64,000 bases of DNA. Origin: Echinometra lucunter. Its lineage: Eukaryota > Echinodermata > Echinoidea > Camarodonta > Echinometridae. Shown piece by piece: positions 49,301 through 62,989 of the stretch. How positions within the stretch are numbered: position 1 is the first letter of the stretch; every line of letters starts with the position of its first letter. The notes beneath the pieces are model-generated. The model was not told where the DNA came from and made no database searches. It saw only the letters and a program-made list of their open reading frames with translations. The stretch is taken from positions 2,666,931 through 2,730,930 of the forward strand of contig CM057151.1 of the NCBI GenBank assembly GCA_029962745.1, written 5' to 3'. The position numbers were made by a program, and so were the translations under genes.

Positions 49301-52300
49301 ACCCATTCACATCTAAATGAGCATCTAGATTTCACTAAGATAAATTTTTCAAAAATGAAGATGTAGTATAGCGATCCTGCCAACAATCAGTGCTACTTCA
49401 TCTTCTACTGACCACCAATAACCTTGCATGAAGACATGGCTTCCATGAAATGTCAGTTCAACAATCAGATTAGTTAGGTCACTGCTTGGACTAGATGATG
49501 AATCACTAGACAGTCATATGGTGAAGGCATTGCTAGATCAAACAAGACTATAGAATCTTTCCTCATAGACAGACTATAGCTTCATGTTTCATGGTCTAAT
49601 ACATCAAATAACATTACCAAACTTCATCATGCACCATTAAGTATCAAGTTGCCTATTTATAATAACATTACAAAACTTAAGGTTCAGATTACAAAACAGT
49701 GTGGTATTATAATGTTATAAAACTATAAATCTCCAGAATTCACAACAAACGTCTACATAATAGATCATTTGTGAGCCTAACTACCCACGCCAAAAAAGGA
49801 GAGGTAGTTTTGAATGACTAAGTATACATGGCCGGGCATTGACCTGATCAAGTTCACAAGCAGCTAGGGCTAGGGTATACATACAAATTAAAGAGTGGAT
49901 AGTAAACTTGTGGTTTAATGAGCATTCTGTAGAATGTAAATATGAATCTCATCAATGTCCTTACTGCAAATAACTGATCAAATTAGTGTTCACACTGCCA
50001 AATATCAAAATAAGTATACCAGTATTTTGATCTTACAAAACCTGTATGTGCCATCCGTGTGAACGTTCCTTAATACTATTCATTCTTTCTTTGAAACATT
50101 ACCTTCCCATTTCATGCTCCAAATGCATACCACATTATACCTCCTTCAAACCACAATATATGGGTCAATTATACTTGAAGAGAGAACATTAGTACATCCT
50201 TCTGGCAGGTGAAGTGATGTATATGTTACCATCTAATATTTTAATGTTCAGTCAATTCATTTATGATGCACGTTTATGATACATGTGAATGCAGTCACTA
50301 CCCAATCAAGCTAATGTTACAGCTCCCTCGGGCAGCCTGACTATCTTATATTCACAGTGCAGAATAGGTCAGTTTTCAAGCTATGTAGTTTTACATCAAC
50401 AGGTTTTTATCCAAACCTGAATATTAGAGCTAGAGATATCAAATGAGGTGGGGAAGGAGAGAAGAAGGAAATGAGGATATAAGGAAGGAGGATGGGTGCT
50501 ATTTAGTTTAAATGTCTTTGGTTTAACTTTACTTCATACTAGTTGAATTAAATTAAGGATGCTGAGTGGGTCCCTTTCAAATGTATATAGCCTTATATCA
50601 ACAGGTTTTCATCCCAACCTGATTACTGATATGTGGAGATTTATGAGTGAGGAGGAGGAGGAGGAGGAAAGGGGGGGGGGGGGGTTGCTGGGGTAAAATA
50701 TCTTCAGATTTCATCCAGTTCATACAGTCTACTTTACTGGATGTTCCCTATCTAAGATGCAGGGTGGGCGAAGTTTTAGACCATTACAGCCTTGCATCAA
50801 GACATAACTTTCCTATACCGAAGCTCACATTATCACTGATGTATGTACATATCAAATTGGAGAGAGAAAGAAGGGGAAAGAATGGTGTGTGTGTGTTTGT
50901 GTGTGGGCAGGGGGGGGGGGGAGTGGACTATTCTCACATCATATTCTGGTTGGCGGGTGGGACAATTTACTCGAATAAATAGATCAAAAGGTTCTTACAA
51001 CTAAATCTAATCACTGATGTATAAAGATATTCATCAGGGAGTCACATGGTTGGAGTGACTGAAATAGAAAAGATGAAATTCAGGTAAATTTCATCACTAT
51101 TTCTGATCACTTTATTAGTTAGCGCTACGTGTAGCTCTCTGATACAAATACACTTAGGGCAGGGAAGGGCTGATTTCAGAGGTACATAGAGCCCTTTCAT
51201 ATATAGTCTTACATCCAACATGATCAATGATGTCTGGATATATCATGGGATCGTAGGGAGGGATTGGTCACAGAGTGATTGAGACAGCATGTCTCGATTT
51301 CATTCTCATTTTATATAATTAACTAAAAGATATCTTTCATGCAGCATGCTACAAGGGTTAATTCTCACAGATAGATCCTTATTTTTAACAGATTTTCACT
51401 CCAATACGAACTGATCATCATCAACCGATGAAGACATCATCGGAAAAAGGGAAGAAGGGCAGGAGAGGAGGAGAGAAAGAGATAAATTTAAGGTTTGAGT
51501 GAGCCTGGTTTCTTCACACTGTCTTCACATAATCTATCTCTCAACAGACAATGCATATATTAAACTTAGGGTGGTGTATTAGATAAATTTGATAGATAAG
51601 GGACCAATCATGATCACGAAGATACATGTAACATCAGACGATGGGAGGAGAGGGGGAGAGGGGGGAGAGAGAGAGAAAAGACACCATCATGGTTGATTGT
51701 GCTTGGTTTCTCACTACTTTAACTTGTTACTGATGCTGGCTACTCGATACTCAGGGTGCTACGTGGGTCAATTCCAAGAATTAAAGCCTTGCATCAGCAG
51801 GTGCTAGCCCTAAACAAGAACTTGATAGTCAATCAAATGACATATCGTCTTCAACAGAAGGGTTGCTATCACTGCAGCAGAATATATTCAGGCCACCCTT
51901 TCACCAATCCTTAATGACGTTGACTACCTGATATTCAGAGTGCAGAATGGGTCAACTGTGAAACAAATACAAACCCAAATCAGGTTTCTACTGACATTTA
52001 CAACAAACCTTACAGTCAGTTTTCATAGTTAAATATCGATATCTGTGTGAGTATGGATATTAACTTAAGTGCTTGAGGATGGGATAATTGAGATTTATAA
52101 AAGTACAGTTCACATAATGCCTCATTGCATTACCAAGACAGATCAGGATTAGCTCAGAAGATTTTGCATGATTTCAGCTACAGTTTCTTTCTAGCAAGAC
52201 ACGTTAAATACCATGAGTGAAATCAAATCAGACGGTTACTATTAAGTTAAGGTTTTAAAAGAAAGGAATTATAAACAACCAATGCATACTGGTATGAAGT

Positions 52301-55300
52301 CTACAGCTTTAGGTCCTCTAAAAATGTGGCAACAAGAAGATTATGATGGATGGCAACTTCTGAATATAGTGTCTCTAGCCCCAGTGAAGAAAAAGAAAAA
52401 GTTTTGTAATTTTTCACATTTAATAGGTAGTTGGTGATTAATGAGACATGTCTAATACCACTTCTGAAATTGTATTATTACCATTTCAACTAGAGGTTAC
52501 AACACAATAATAGTCAGGGAAATAAACATACAGTTTAGCCTTTCAACAGTATAATCATAATAACAGTACAAGCTCAATTTCTTTATGAATCTAGAAATAT
52601 TGCCATTCATATAAAAATTAGGTTTCCATATCCATCAAACTTATATTCCAAACACGACACCTTTCAGCTTATTTTCCATTCCATTTGAAGTGTCACTGAC
52701 AACCTTAGAGTGAGCTTTGATTCTTCTCACAGTGGAAAGGCATTTACCCTAGATCTCTTGAAGGGTTATTTATGTTTTTCTCCTAACATATTTGAATTGA
52801 CCCAATTTCAGCTCTTTTCAAGCTTTATGTATGCCACTTGACTATGTATAATCCCCTGCGGACCGTTGTCAGCTACATTTGATACAGCACGTTTCAGAGA
52901 GACATTTGAGGGTTCTCTCACATTCAGGTTCATTTCAATGTATTCCCAAGATTCAACCTCCTCCAAATACAAGGATTAAATATCCTGATTTGAATTCTAC
53001 TGTTAGCACTACAGGAATCAATACTTTCTAACTTCCAAACTTGGCATAATGTATATAATAATTTTAATAAAAGGTGTGAGTGGCAATTTCCACAGAATCC
53101 TGCTTTTTCAAATAAAAGAGTTGTAAAACTTTGGGACATCTTTCACTTTTGTTTCGAGCACATTAAAGCTGCCCTAAAGGTAAGGTATGCTCCTTATAAC
53201 AGGCAAATGTATAATAATGTCTTGTTGCTATCATTAAACACTATTGTATGATAACAGATAATGATTGATCTACATAAGAGAGGATCATTTATAGTGAAAT
53301 CAACTAATGCATCACACTAATCCGCTTCTCCTTTCAAATTGGTATGCAAAAGATTCCAAGTTTGTAAATGAGGCTGCGAAAGTTAAAATGTAAGTCACAG
53401 TGACAATCTGTCAAACAACTCTCATGAGATGGCATGTCCATTATGCAATTATGGCTGAACTACAGCAGTGATGTGAATTGAATACTGATACTCTCAAAAA
53501 GCACAGGTTCAGTTTGCACGAAAAATGAAAAATGACCTCTTTGATACCTTTACAAGAAGATTGAAAGAAAAAAAAAAAGAGAAAACCTTTACTTTCTTTG
53601 TAGATACTATCTAATACCTTACACATCATCTGGTCACTTCCTTTGTGAATTATGAATTGTCTTTCTAAAAATGCAAATGAAAATATGAAAATAAATATTT
53701 TCTTACAAGAGCCCCTGGAAATGAACGTTTCAGGTGAATTATGATCACTTCTGTATTGCAATATTCAACAATAGAAGCATCAACAAGGTCCTTGTACTGT
53801 GGCTACAGAGTATGGTTGGGGGCATATGGGGGCAAAAGTCCTCCAATTAAACAACAAAAGAAATTGGAAGGGGAGAAGAAACATGAAAGAGAAAAAGATA
53901 ATCCAACTGCCTAATACCCTAATTATAATAGGGTAAAAGAGTAAGTCAGGACTAAGTCAGCATTTAGTCCTGACCCTAAGGTACTATCCATCCATATATG
54001 TTTTTATTTATTCTTATTTCAAATATTTTTTTTTCTTATGTTACTTTTCATTTGATATCTAGTTGCTTTTTTTTTCGTGTTTTATTGTTTTTAAGTTATT
54101 TTGATTCACTGCTATTCCAATTATGTTCCGTTTTCATATATTTGTTTTGTATTTCTTGTATTGTTATGTTTGTTTTCTGTTCACGGCCTTGCTGAAAAGC
54201 AGCTTTTAGCTGATGGCAGGTTTTTTACCCGTGATTAAATAAAATAAATACAAATACAATACAACACTATCTCTATCAGCATCAGCATCCCTCGATATGC
54301 ACTCAGTGCAGACTTCTGTAATACCTTCAAATGGGGTTAAGTCCAGACTTAGTCCTGACCAAAAGTGGACTTCTCTTGAGATGCCCTGATTCACACAGAA
54401 AATCCAAAGCATACACATAACATGCGCCTGTGAGTGCTTACCCTTCTGTGTACATGGCACGACCGTGTGTGTATTATATGTATCTAACATTTTGAGTGGA
54501 TATTATTTATCAAAAAAGTGTTTCCTAACTAAGTACAAGTCTTATATCAGAGAAATCTGCAAGATTTCAGCATTAAAAGTTATGACACATTTATGTGAAA
54601 AAATGCCTCCTTTAGAGCTCATTTTCTGCATGATGGGGTTCAAGCGGAATTTCGATTTTGCATATGATTGAAAGTTTTCTATGATGATTTGTTGCAGTAT
54701 AACATGCATTTTCTATTGACCCTAAACCGAGTTATCTTAGGCATGGTGTTCAATGGGTAAAATATGACTCAGTCTGCACTCAATACCCTTTGGCAGTGAA
54801 TATGAAAATGGTATTGTATAAGAATTATCTTAACTACCAATAACAGAGCTCATGCATCACAAATGATATAATTATCATCTTCAGAATTACTTATACAATT
54901 TTTTTTAATGTGGCCTATGTGCACTAATTCTAGAATCAAAGTCTGCTCAATATCCAAATGATCTATGAAAAAGGACTGATTGAAAATTTGATTTTGTGTA
55001 TATACTTGTACAAAGATGGTTGCCTTTTTTCTTATATATTATAATACTTAACATAATCAAGAATAATAGCATGTCTATGATCTTAACCAGGGCACATAAA
55101 TATCACACACATCAAACTTCCAGAAAGTGACATCAAATGCCACATCTAAATCCCAACAGGGCATAACATGGAATAATACATAATCTAATGGTGTTTATGG
55201 TGAGGCCTCTAAACTCTACCATCATGCACAAACCCACACCTCCCAAATTGACCAAAATGCCAAGCAAACACGTCGCCTCATTAACAGTCATCACCACGGT

Positions 55301-58141
55301 AATGACACGCACTATTTGACTCTCGATCCTTGGCGCCAATTACAGCCATTTGGGGTCTAGGCCAAGCTCTGTGGTTGCCAGTTAGCAACACTCTGAAATT
55401 GAATTTCACAAGGGGGTGCTCTCCTGGTGTTTGAATTATACAAGAAGCTGTCATATGATGGTGTCTCTATGATCACCAGTATGAAGCCCAGCCTCTCGCT
55501 GTCTTCACAATTAATTTCTGTCAAGTTCAAAACTTTCAATATCATGTGTGAATTTTCTCTACCATGATACTGCAACTAAAGTAGTGTACATGCAGTATTC
55601 CACTTTTTGATCCATTAAAATGAGGTGTGATTGATATCTCACCATAAAACTGGAACAGAAGTGGTGTTAGGTAAAAGAGTTTTTACTTTTTGAATTTATG
55701 AATATGGTGTGCTCCAGAGATTTTCTTGCAGTATCTCACAATAACACTATCTTCAGTGGAAGAGGCCATACATGTTTGGAAAAATCATAACAAAAAAACT
55801 TTATGTCAAATCTACTCAAACAATCTTGTCAAACGATCACGTCAAATGGTAAATTACCTGAAATGAGCAATGTATATCAACAGCCTAACAAAGGCAAAAA
55901 TTGCCAACCACAAAATTGTATGAATTTCCCTCAAATTACAAATGTGCACTGCATCGGAACATTGTTTCCGGAGTCTTCTGCATTTCACAGCCATGCAAGT
56001 AAGTTTATACCTCATACAAACCAGACTTCTTACAGACTAAAAAATTCTTTCTGTTTGATGGTAATGACCTTTTAGATGAATATCAAACCTACCGTTACCC
56101 TCTATTCCTGACATTGTAAGTGAATTATGACCAAATAAATCTCATTTTCATGCCAATTACATTCCATTTTCCAATAAATGACAAGCCATAGATGACATTT
56201 GTTAGAATCCGATGGAGGGTAAGATGGTCATCAAGGGCAGTATATTACATAGCTAAAGTGGGAACTGTTTATACTACAGAACAAATCAACATACATCATA
56301 GTTTTATATCTTCTTTTTGTTCTTTCTCATCATAAAACCAATGACCTGCAGTATATAGCCAGTATGAAACAGATCTAGGGGGGATGAATCTTCATTTGCT
56401 TAATTGGAAACAAAATTGCATAAGCTCTTTAGCAGATCAAATGTAGACTGGAGCTCAACAGAAAAAGCAAGATAAAGAAAATGGAATGTAAAGAGGGAGA
56501 GGGAGAATGAGAGGGGGGAGAAAGAGGAGAGAGGCAGGGAGAGAGAGAGAGAGAGAGAGAGCTGAGCCATAGTAACAAATGGGTAATATCTATATCAGAT
56601 TAATCTTGTTAGCCGAATGAAATATTCCCAATGGACCATTAATCTTCATAATGTCATTAATCTTCATAATGTCATTAATCCTAATATCTTTTCTTTCATG
56701 ACTTCATCTAATCTTTCACTTGATTTATTGGATAATTTGATTAGAGAAGAGAATCTATTCACCAAATCCCAAGATATCTCACTGAAGTGGTATTTATTCA
56801 AGTAGACTTTGGGTAAAGACAAACTGGAATATATTTATATTTGGAAACACAATCATACTGCAGCCATCAAATAAAAAAAGAAAATGTTCTTTGCAATAAC
56901 AAAATTTTGATAAACTTTATCCCTCTACCATATCTTATTACTAGACAGTGTAAAGCAAAACTGAAATCCAACTTCTAAATCACTAGCATATCGTCCCTGT
57001 TTTTCACGAAGTGACGGATGAGCGCGCAACTTTAAAAAAGTTAGTTTTGAGTAAATCATTTTCAAAGTTTCAAACCTCAATCTCAACCAATTTAATGTAT
57101 GCAGAGTGAATAAATTTTATATCCTGGTATAGGGCATATTCTGGACAATGTTCATTATCAATCATTTGCATATTCCTTCTGTATTTTAGAAGAAATGAGC
57201 TGTAAACATTGCCGTCATTTCATGAAAACACAAAATTCAAGGACCCACTGTCGTTTTGTTTTCACAAAGTGACGGATCTCAGTCGTGCGCATGTAAAACA
57301 AATGGGACCTGATGAGCGCGCATTTGACCTAATTGTGCATGATCACATGTTCAAGTTGAGGATGCACTCTTTTATTTTTTTTCACGAAGTGACAGATCTC
57401 AGCCGCACACGTAAAAAATATGGGATGGCTGAAAGCCGTCACTTCGTGAAAACAGAAAATCCTTTTACTAGGTATTTTCTTGTTGACATCATTGCCATAG
57501 TTACGTAACTACACATTATAACGGTCTGAAGCTCTATGAGGTTAAAGATGTTAATGAAAGATATCCAAAAATGCAAAAAAACTCAAAATTGAAAAATTTG
57601 CGATTTTCCTCCTATCCGTCACTTCGTGAAAATGGACGATATCACACTTAACATTTCTCTGAAAGAGATTACTACAAAGTTATTCATAACAATAACTGAT
57701 ATACTCTACAGATGGAAATATTGTAGCTGGAAATAGTGAGACTAAAATTGAATGCATAATGATTGGAAGAGCCGAAAGGATGTTATTACATGCAACTTTA
57801 ACCATGAGATAATACCTTTCTGGCTTTCAGTGTTTAACAACAAACCATTTCTATGAAGTTGAACTTAAAAAAAACATGAAAGATTGAAATATGATAACAA
57901 CTGTATTTAAAAAAAATCATGAAGCAATAAAAGAACAGTGCAAGATCCACACTTCATTCAATAATGTTTATCTGTTTATCTTTTTATTTCACTTTCATTG
58001 TTTTAAACTTGATAATTAGCCTTAATTTTTCCACAAGAATCTGGTAAAACATACCTTAACAGCAAATATTTTGATGCTCCCTTGGTAGGCATCAGATCGT
58101 ATGGCACTGAAGTATAATCCTACACCACCAGCAAACAATAA
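46339..58141 (-). CDS. SSPN: Sarcospan-like protein, C-terminal two exons
   Basis: Minus-strand exons 58141-58055 (29 codons) and 46815-46339 (158 codons and stop) join in phase 0 with GT-AG sites. The first has LLFAGGVGLYFSAI, the second half of TM2. The second starts AGFFTLSVICLFVNTIASAF (TM3). The extracellular loop then carries C-K-I-I-D-N-G-CQC followed by GRIYMYLDVLDCTS. TM4 ends in LLWRSRYMDFHSGLRFYSY. Vertebrate sarcospan has the same order (C-5x-CQC, FVYRDVTDCTS, then MWKHRY..F..GVR). Sarcospan is a tetraspan-like component of the dystrophin-glycoprotein complex. The tail here is longer, about 45 residues after RFYSY, with no recognised motif. N-terminal exons (TM1, start of TM2) were not found and probably lie to the right. 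Confidence 0.82.
50300..52000. repeat. Degenerate tandem array, period about 200 bp
   Basis: Recurring blocks are CTATCTTATATTCACAGTGC with AGAATAGGTCA, ACATCAACAGGTTTTTATCC, and AACCTGATTACTGATATGTGG, then purine-rich GAGGAGGA. Anchors for the ATCAACAGG block or its remnants are at about 50392, 50593, 50793, 50980, 51210, 51381, 51590 and 51791, intervals near 200. Later units are eroded. Confidence 0.7.
53945..54359. repeat. Segment bounded by GTCAGGACTAAGTC inverted ends
   Basis: GTCAGGACTAAGTC at 53945-53958 is the exact reverse complement of GACTTAGTCCTGAC at 54346-54359. The interior is T-rich and contains GCTGAAAAGCAGC, then GATTAAATAAAATAAATACA, an ending typical of non-LTR retroelement tails. 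It may be a retroelement tail nested in a MITE. Confidence 0.5.
56524..56562. repeat. (GA)n microsatellite
   Basis: GA tract in the sarcospan intron. Confidence 0.93.
56988..57642. mobile_element. 655-bp element with TTTTCACGAAGTGACGGAT ends and internal copies
   Basis: The left end (56988-57019, ATATCGTCC...TTTTTCACGAAGTGACGGAT) is the reverse complement of the right end (57614-57642). Three or four variants of the same core lie inside: direct at about 57260 and 57380, inverted at about 57220 and 57437. Some are followed by CTCAG and GAGCGCGCA motifs. No protein is encoded. Confidence 0.6.
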
Positions 58142-58587
58142 CTGCATAGGAGATACAATGGTTAAGAAAGATTAATAATGATAATATATACATCCATGAA
58201 TATTCATTATAAAGAAATTAAAGAGAGGTGTACACGTACTGGTGTAAAAAGATGCTCTATACAAAAAAGAAGAAACTTTCAAATAACTTAAAATATACGG
58301 TTGCCTGCTTTCTCCATTTTATATTTTGTCGTAGGAAAATGGTTGAGTCATTTTGATAGTCCAAGCAGTGCAATATCATGATAGTAATTTATCATTTCCA
58401 AGTATATAACTGATAGACAAATTCCCATCAAGATTCCTTGTGAATATTAGTCACCAATGTGTGTTGTCAGAAATGGTTCTAAACAGTGGTGATATACTCC
58501 AGACTGAATGCACATTCATGCACATTTATATTCAAGGTCATGGAATAAACAACAAAAGATCTATTCTCCTTAGAATGCAGAAGCAAT

Positions 58588-58678
58588 ATTAATCAATAGT
58601 ATTGGAATAGTGACCTGGGCATTGCCATGGTAACATTAATCAATAGTATTGGAATAATGATCTAGGCATTGCCATGGC
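58588..58678. repeat. 47-bp tandem duplication
   Basis: Two copies of ATTAATCAATAGTATTGGAA followed by GCATTGCCATGG, with minor differences. Confidence 0.88.
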
Positions 58679-61600
58679 TACAGACTCATATCATCTCATG
58701 GAATATTGATCGGTAGGTTTTAAGTGGTTCTGCCTAAGCATGCAGTGTTCCAAGGTAAAACAATTATCATTTCTTCTCTTTAAATAAAATGAAGAAAAAT
58801 TATAAACACAATTTAGAAAAAAGCACATGATTTAAACCATTTTCATTTCTCTGTTTATCAATTCCTAATTCTAGTAACAATAATCTGATTTTTATGGAAT
58901 TCATTAAAATTAAAATGATAGAATGCTGAATACATCCACTCACAGCACCCTAGGGGTTAAAACAAAACAAAAATGGAAAGAAAGAGAAGAAAAAGAAGAA
59001 GAAAAAATATGGTCTTGTGAATAATGTGATCTAGTATAGATGTAATAAAAAATGTTTGCTTTTGCCAGCCAAAGTAGACACTGTGCACTTGACATTAAAA
59101 TGATACTTGTATCCTATACAGACAGCTATTTTGTCTTGTTCACTATGCTACTAGCTTTAATCACTATGCTCAGGTACGTAGTTAAGATGCTACATGAAGC
59201 AAGCTTTTAAATCAAAAATGTAATGCTGATTCTGTATAGAGACCAAGCCCTCAAGGTAACTTCATTAAAGAAGAGATTGCATGCCAGCTACAATGAATGA
59301 CAACAATCTCTATTATTCCATCTTTCAAGAGAGATGTTTTCATGTTGATTCTAGCTAGCCTCATCATTTAGTGGAAGTCATGCGAATGCACGAGCATAGA
59401 CAGCCGTGCGATATTACAAGTTGGTGTGCAGACGGATTCTAGGGTTGGCGTGGCACGATTTCTTGTCTTTTCACGAACAGACAAACAAAGACGCAAGACG
59501 AAGCCTGAAATCAGTTCAGTGGAACAATATTTGCATAGACAAGAGTGAAGCTACTGAGTGCATGAGGGACATGAAAGAGAGGGAGAGATGAGAAGAAGCG
59601 GAGAGAGAAAAAAGAGAAGTATGACAATACAAGATAGAAGAGATGGGAGAAAGAGAGAGAGAGAGAGAGAGAGGGAAAGACTAAGAGATGTGTATTGTAT
59701 TGTACTGTATTGTGCTGTGTTGTATTTGTTTTCCATTCAAGTAATAAGACTCACAAAAAGAAAATAATAGAAGAACATACAGTAAAGAATACATACAGTA
59801 AACGGTGTAAAGAAATAATGAAAATGGTGGATTGTCCATTCTGTGTGGTAATTATTAAAAAGCTGCTATTCCTTGGAGTCTAGTTCATGATTGTAAAACT
59901 GTAAATATTACCCCCCCCCATGTGACATGAATTCATTGAGGAGTCTAGCAATGTAAAGAATGTAAAAAAAAAAAAAGAAAGAAAGAAAGACGAGAGGAAC
60001 AAGACAAGAAGATGTATACAGAGCAAATAGATAAAATGGGGAAGAGCTAATGATGAATGTTTGACTTACATCTAAAAAGTGACAAGATGATAAAAGAGGA
60101 ATGACTGCTATAAACATTGTATGGGAGGTCCACACAGCTTCACTGTTTATAATCTAATGAAATTATGAAAATGGAGACTACCCTCTGCTCCCCTCCCTTT
60201 CAGCCTCTCCCTTTCAGCCTCTCTCACTCTACCTCTAACTCTTCGCTCCATCTCTTCCTTCCCATTCCCCTCTCTATCAATTTATTTTCATTTCCTCTTT
60301 TCTACCTATCGGCCTCTGTCTGTTTCTCTCTACCTCACTCTCTACCTATTTATCTCTCAGTCCACAGCAAAGGTGCAAGCAACATTCAGAAATTCTTATG
60401 TAAAATAAAATGAGTCACTTTCAGTTCCCAGCAGACATATTTTAAATAGGTATTTTACTTCCTATGTGAAGTAAGTTAATAATATCATCATAATACTGAT
60501 ATTATTATAACAATGATATTATCAATATAGGTATGCTAGAGGCAAGAAGAAAACTAAGAGAGAAAAAAATAAACAGTCCTTTCATTTTCTTTTCCAAGAT
60601 GAATACACCTTAGTATATTCTGTAAATGTTATGTAATGGAAAAGAAACACTTCAAGAGAATATAGCACATATCTTCGTCAAATCCGTGCATGGTACGCAG
60701 AAATGTGAATTGGAGGAAAAAAAAGTTACAGGTTTAGGTGTTCTTCAATACCAGAATTTGCTTTCTTTGCATATAATTTCATGTATCGATATACATTAAA
60801 GTAAGTTTATGACTTTAATTTTAAAATAGTGTATATCATAATGTACATTAATACAAAATAAGGAAGCACTGGCCATTCAGACACATTCCATAATTCGTAA
60901 AAAAGATTTCTCCAACATATGTATCTGCACACGTGCGCCGATTCATCAGTTCGTAAAAGCGATGATGATATAATGCCCATCAGTTCAGAGAGAGAGAGAG
61001 AGAGAGTGAGGGAAGATATAAAGAGGTCTGTATGAACTGCAATCATCAGCAGAAAGTACATTCAGGTTGCAGACTAACTCCTAGAAATACTGTGCAAAAC
61101 CAAGAAATAAAGAAGAAAGAGAAAATATCTGTCAGAATGGAAAACTAGGCTAATTTTAATTAATTTGTCTAACCTCTTGGGACGGTGCATTTAAATCGTG
61201 ATTGCCATGAGCTACATATAAATCTTAACAGGCCCGTCTACAGAGATGTCATTAATGTGTAGTGATGGGATGCTTTCAACAGGACTGTTCCCATAGTCTC
61301 CTTGTTTCCTAACAATTTGCCCTGAGCAGCTTGTGACCTGGAGGGAACGCAATGTCTTGTTGCCTACCCAATGGCTATTGAATTCTTATATTCCCTATGG
61401 GTTTATTACGGGTTTATTACAGGGGCAACACATGTCCAATATGCACAGGGATAATGATAATATCTTGCAAAGAAATAAGATTCCAAAAAGAAAATTTCAC
61501 AACTTTATACCACATGCACTGAAAGGTTTTAACAAATATATACACATATAGAACATTATACTACAAGAACTGGTGGGGGGGGGGGGGGGGTCTTGCAGAC

Positions 61601-62989
61601 TAACACTCTGTTTGGACAATTTTTCCAATATAACCAGAGCCAACAATTACATAAGTTTCTCCCAAAATGAACAATGCAAAGTACTTGACAATGAAATGCA
61701 TCATGTAGATCTCACATTAACAAGATGGAAGGAATGTTGTGGCAATGGAAAGTAGCTTTTAATCAGTGTTGGCCTCAAGGCATCTGATATAGACTGGTTA
61801 CCTCTCAAAAGGTTAATGAGTAGCTGCTTCTAATGCATCTAACGGGAATAAATAAGCAGTACCATTAACCAGCTGCTGATGGACCCATTAGTCTATTACC
61901 AATTGTTACATGTTACATTATGTGATCGGGTAAGGCGAGACGAACACTTTCATCTAAAAGGGTAGGCGAAAATTACCTCATAATGTGTTACTGATTGTTA
62001 GGTCTGAGGTAATGAAATAAAAGGTGCTGCTGATTACTTTGTTGCAGTATTTATTATTTCTGTGTTGAATGAAAGCTCTATTTTCAAACCAATTTAACTC
62101 TAAATAAGTGCCTAGTTTTAATAATCAATTGCATGGATACATAACTGGAAGCACTAATTGGTTATTTTAGTTCTTTTGGTTCTTTAGGAATATGAAATAT
62201 TGAAATATCCCATATCTATGACAACAACATTATCATTATCCTCCACAAAAATTAAAACCTTGACAGAATTTTTTTGGATGCTGTGGAAATATAATCAAAT
62301 ATTGATGATCAGTCAAAAAAAACCAAGATTTATTCTACGTCACTATCTACCTTAGATCATATAAAAGAACAGTGGAAAAGCAAAACGTCTACCAATAAAT
62401 GTTTCCTGCATGCAGTAATGCCTAGGTTTAGCATAATGTATTCAAATCATATACAATAAAATATGAGTTCTAACTTGATCAATTGCAATTTGGATGACAT
62501 TTGATTTTGATTTAACACACATTTCCGACATTGCAAGCCTAGGATATTACAGACTTATTATCACAGATCCTTTAATGCAATTCCACAGATAAAACCTTAA
62601 AATCATGAAGATGAATTCATTGGGTTGCTATACGAGATATTAAAGTTGCCACTTAACAGCTCCTCTAGGTTATATAAAGTTGTCGCAAAAGCAAGAACTT
62701 GTTTATTTTTCTTCTGAAAAATATTCAAAATAAAAATACCTACTGAATCTTTTAAAATCAGATTTGTAGTCACAACTGCACTAAATGTTTGAGTTGATAT
62801 AGGTCTTGAGATGATGGTGAAATTTCATAATCATGTGCTAATATTGAAGTCCATCCTAACACTTCATAATATTACAAGCACTACCCAAGTACTTCCAAGG
62901 GTGTAATATTGTTGACATGTTACATGTAGATGAGAATGAAACAAAAGGCTTGAAGGAAACTATGGTGAAACATGAGTTGGAGTCTTGAA

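Larger units (their letters stand above)
46816..58054 (-). other. 11.2-kb intron of the sarcospan-like gene
   Basis: No exon is supported. It contains the degenerate array of about 200-bp units (50300-52000), a C-poor AT-rich remainder, an inverted-repeat retroelement-like segment (53945-54359), a GA tract (56524-56562), an 18-bp tandem repeat (about 56638-56680) and an element with repeated termini (56988-57642). A slightly GC-richer stretch at 47100-47760 could be regulatory. Confidence 0.6.

Noticed and set aside
55133..55575. Two adjacent minus-strand frames in the sarcospan intron
   Set aside because: Considered as extra sarcospan exons, but neither has TM2-like sequence or the phase 0 boundaries needed between the two exons, which already join perfectly.
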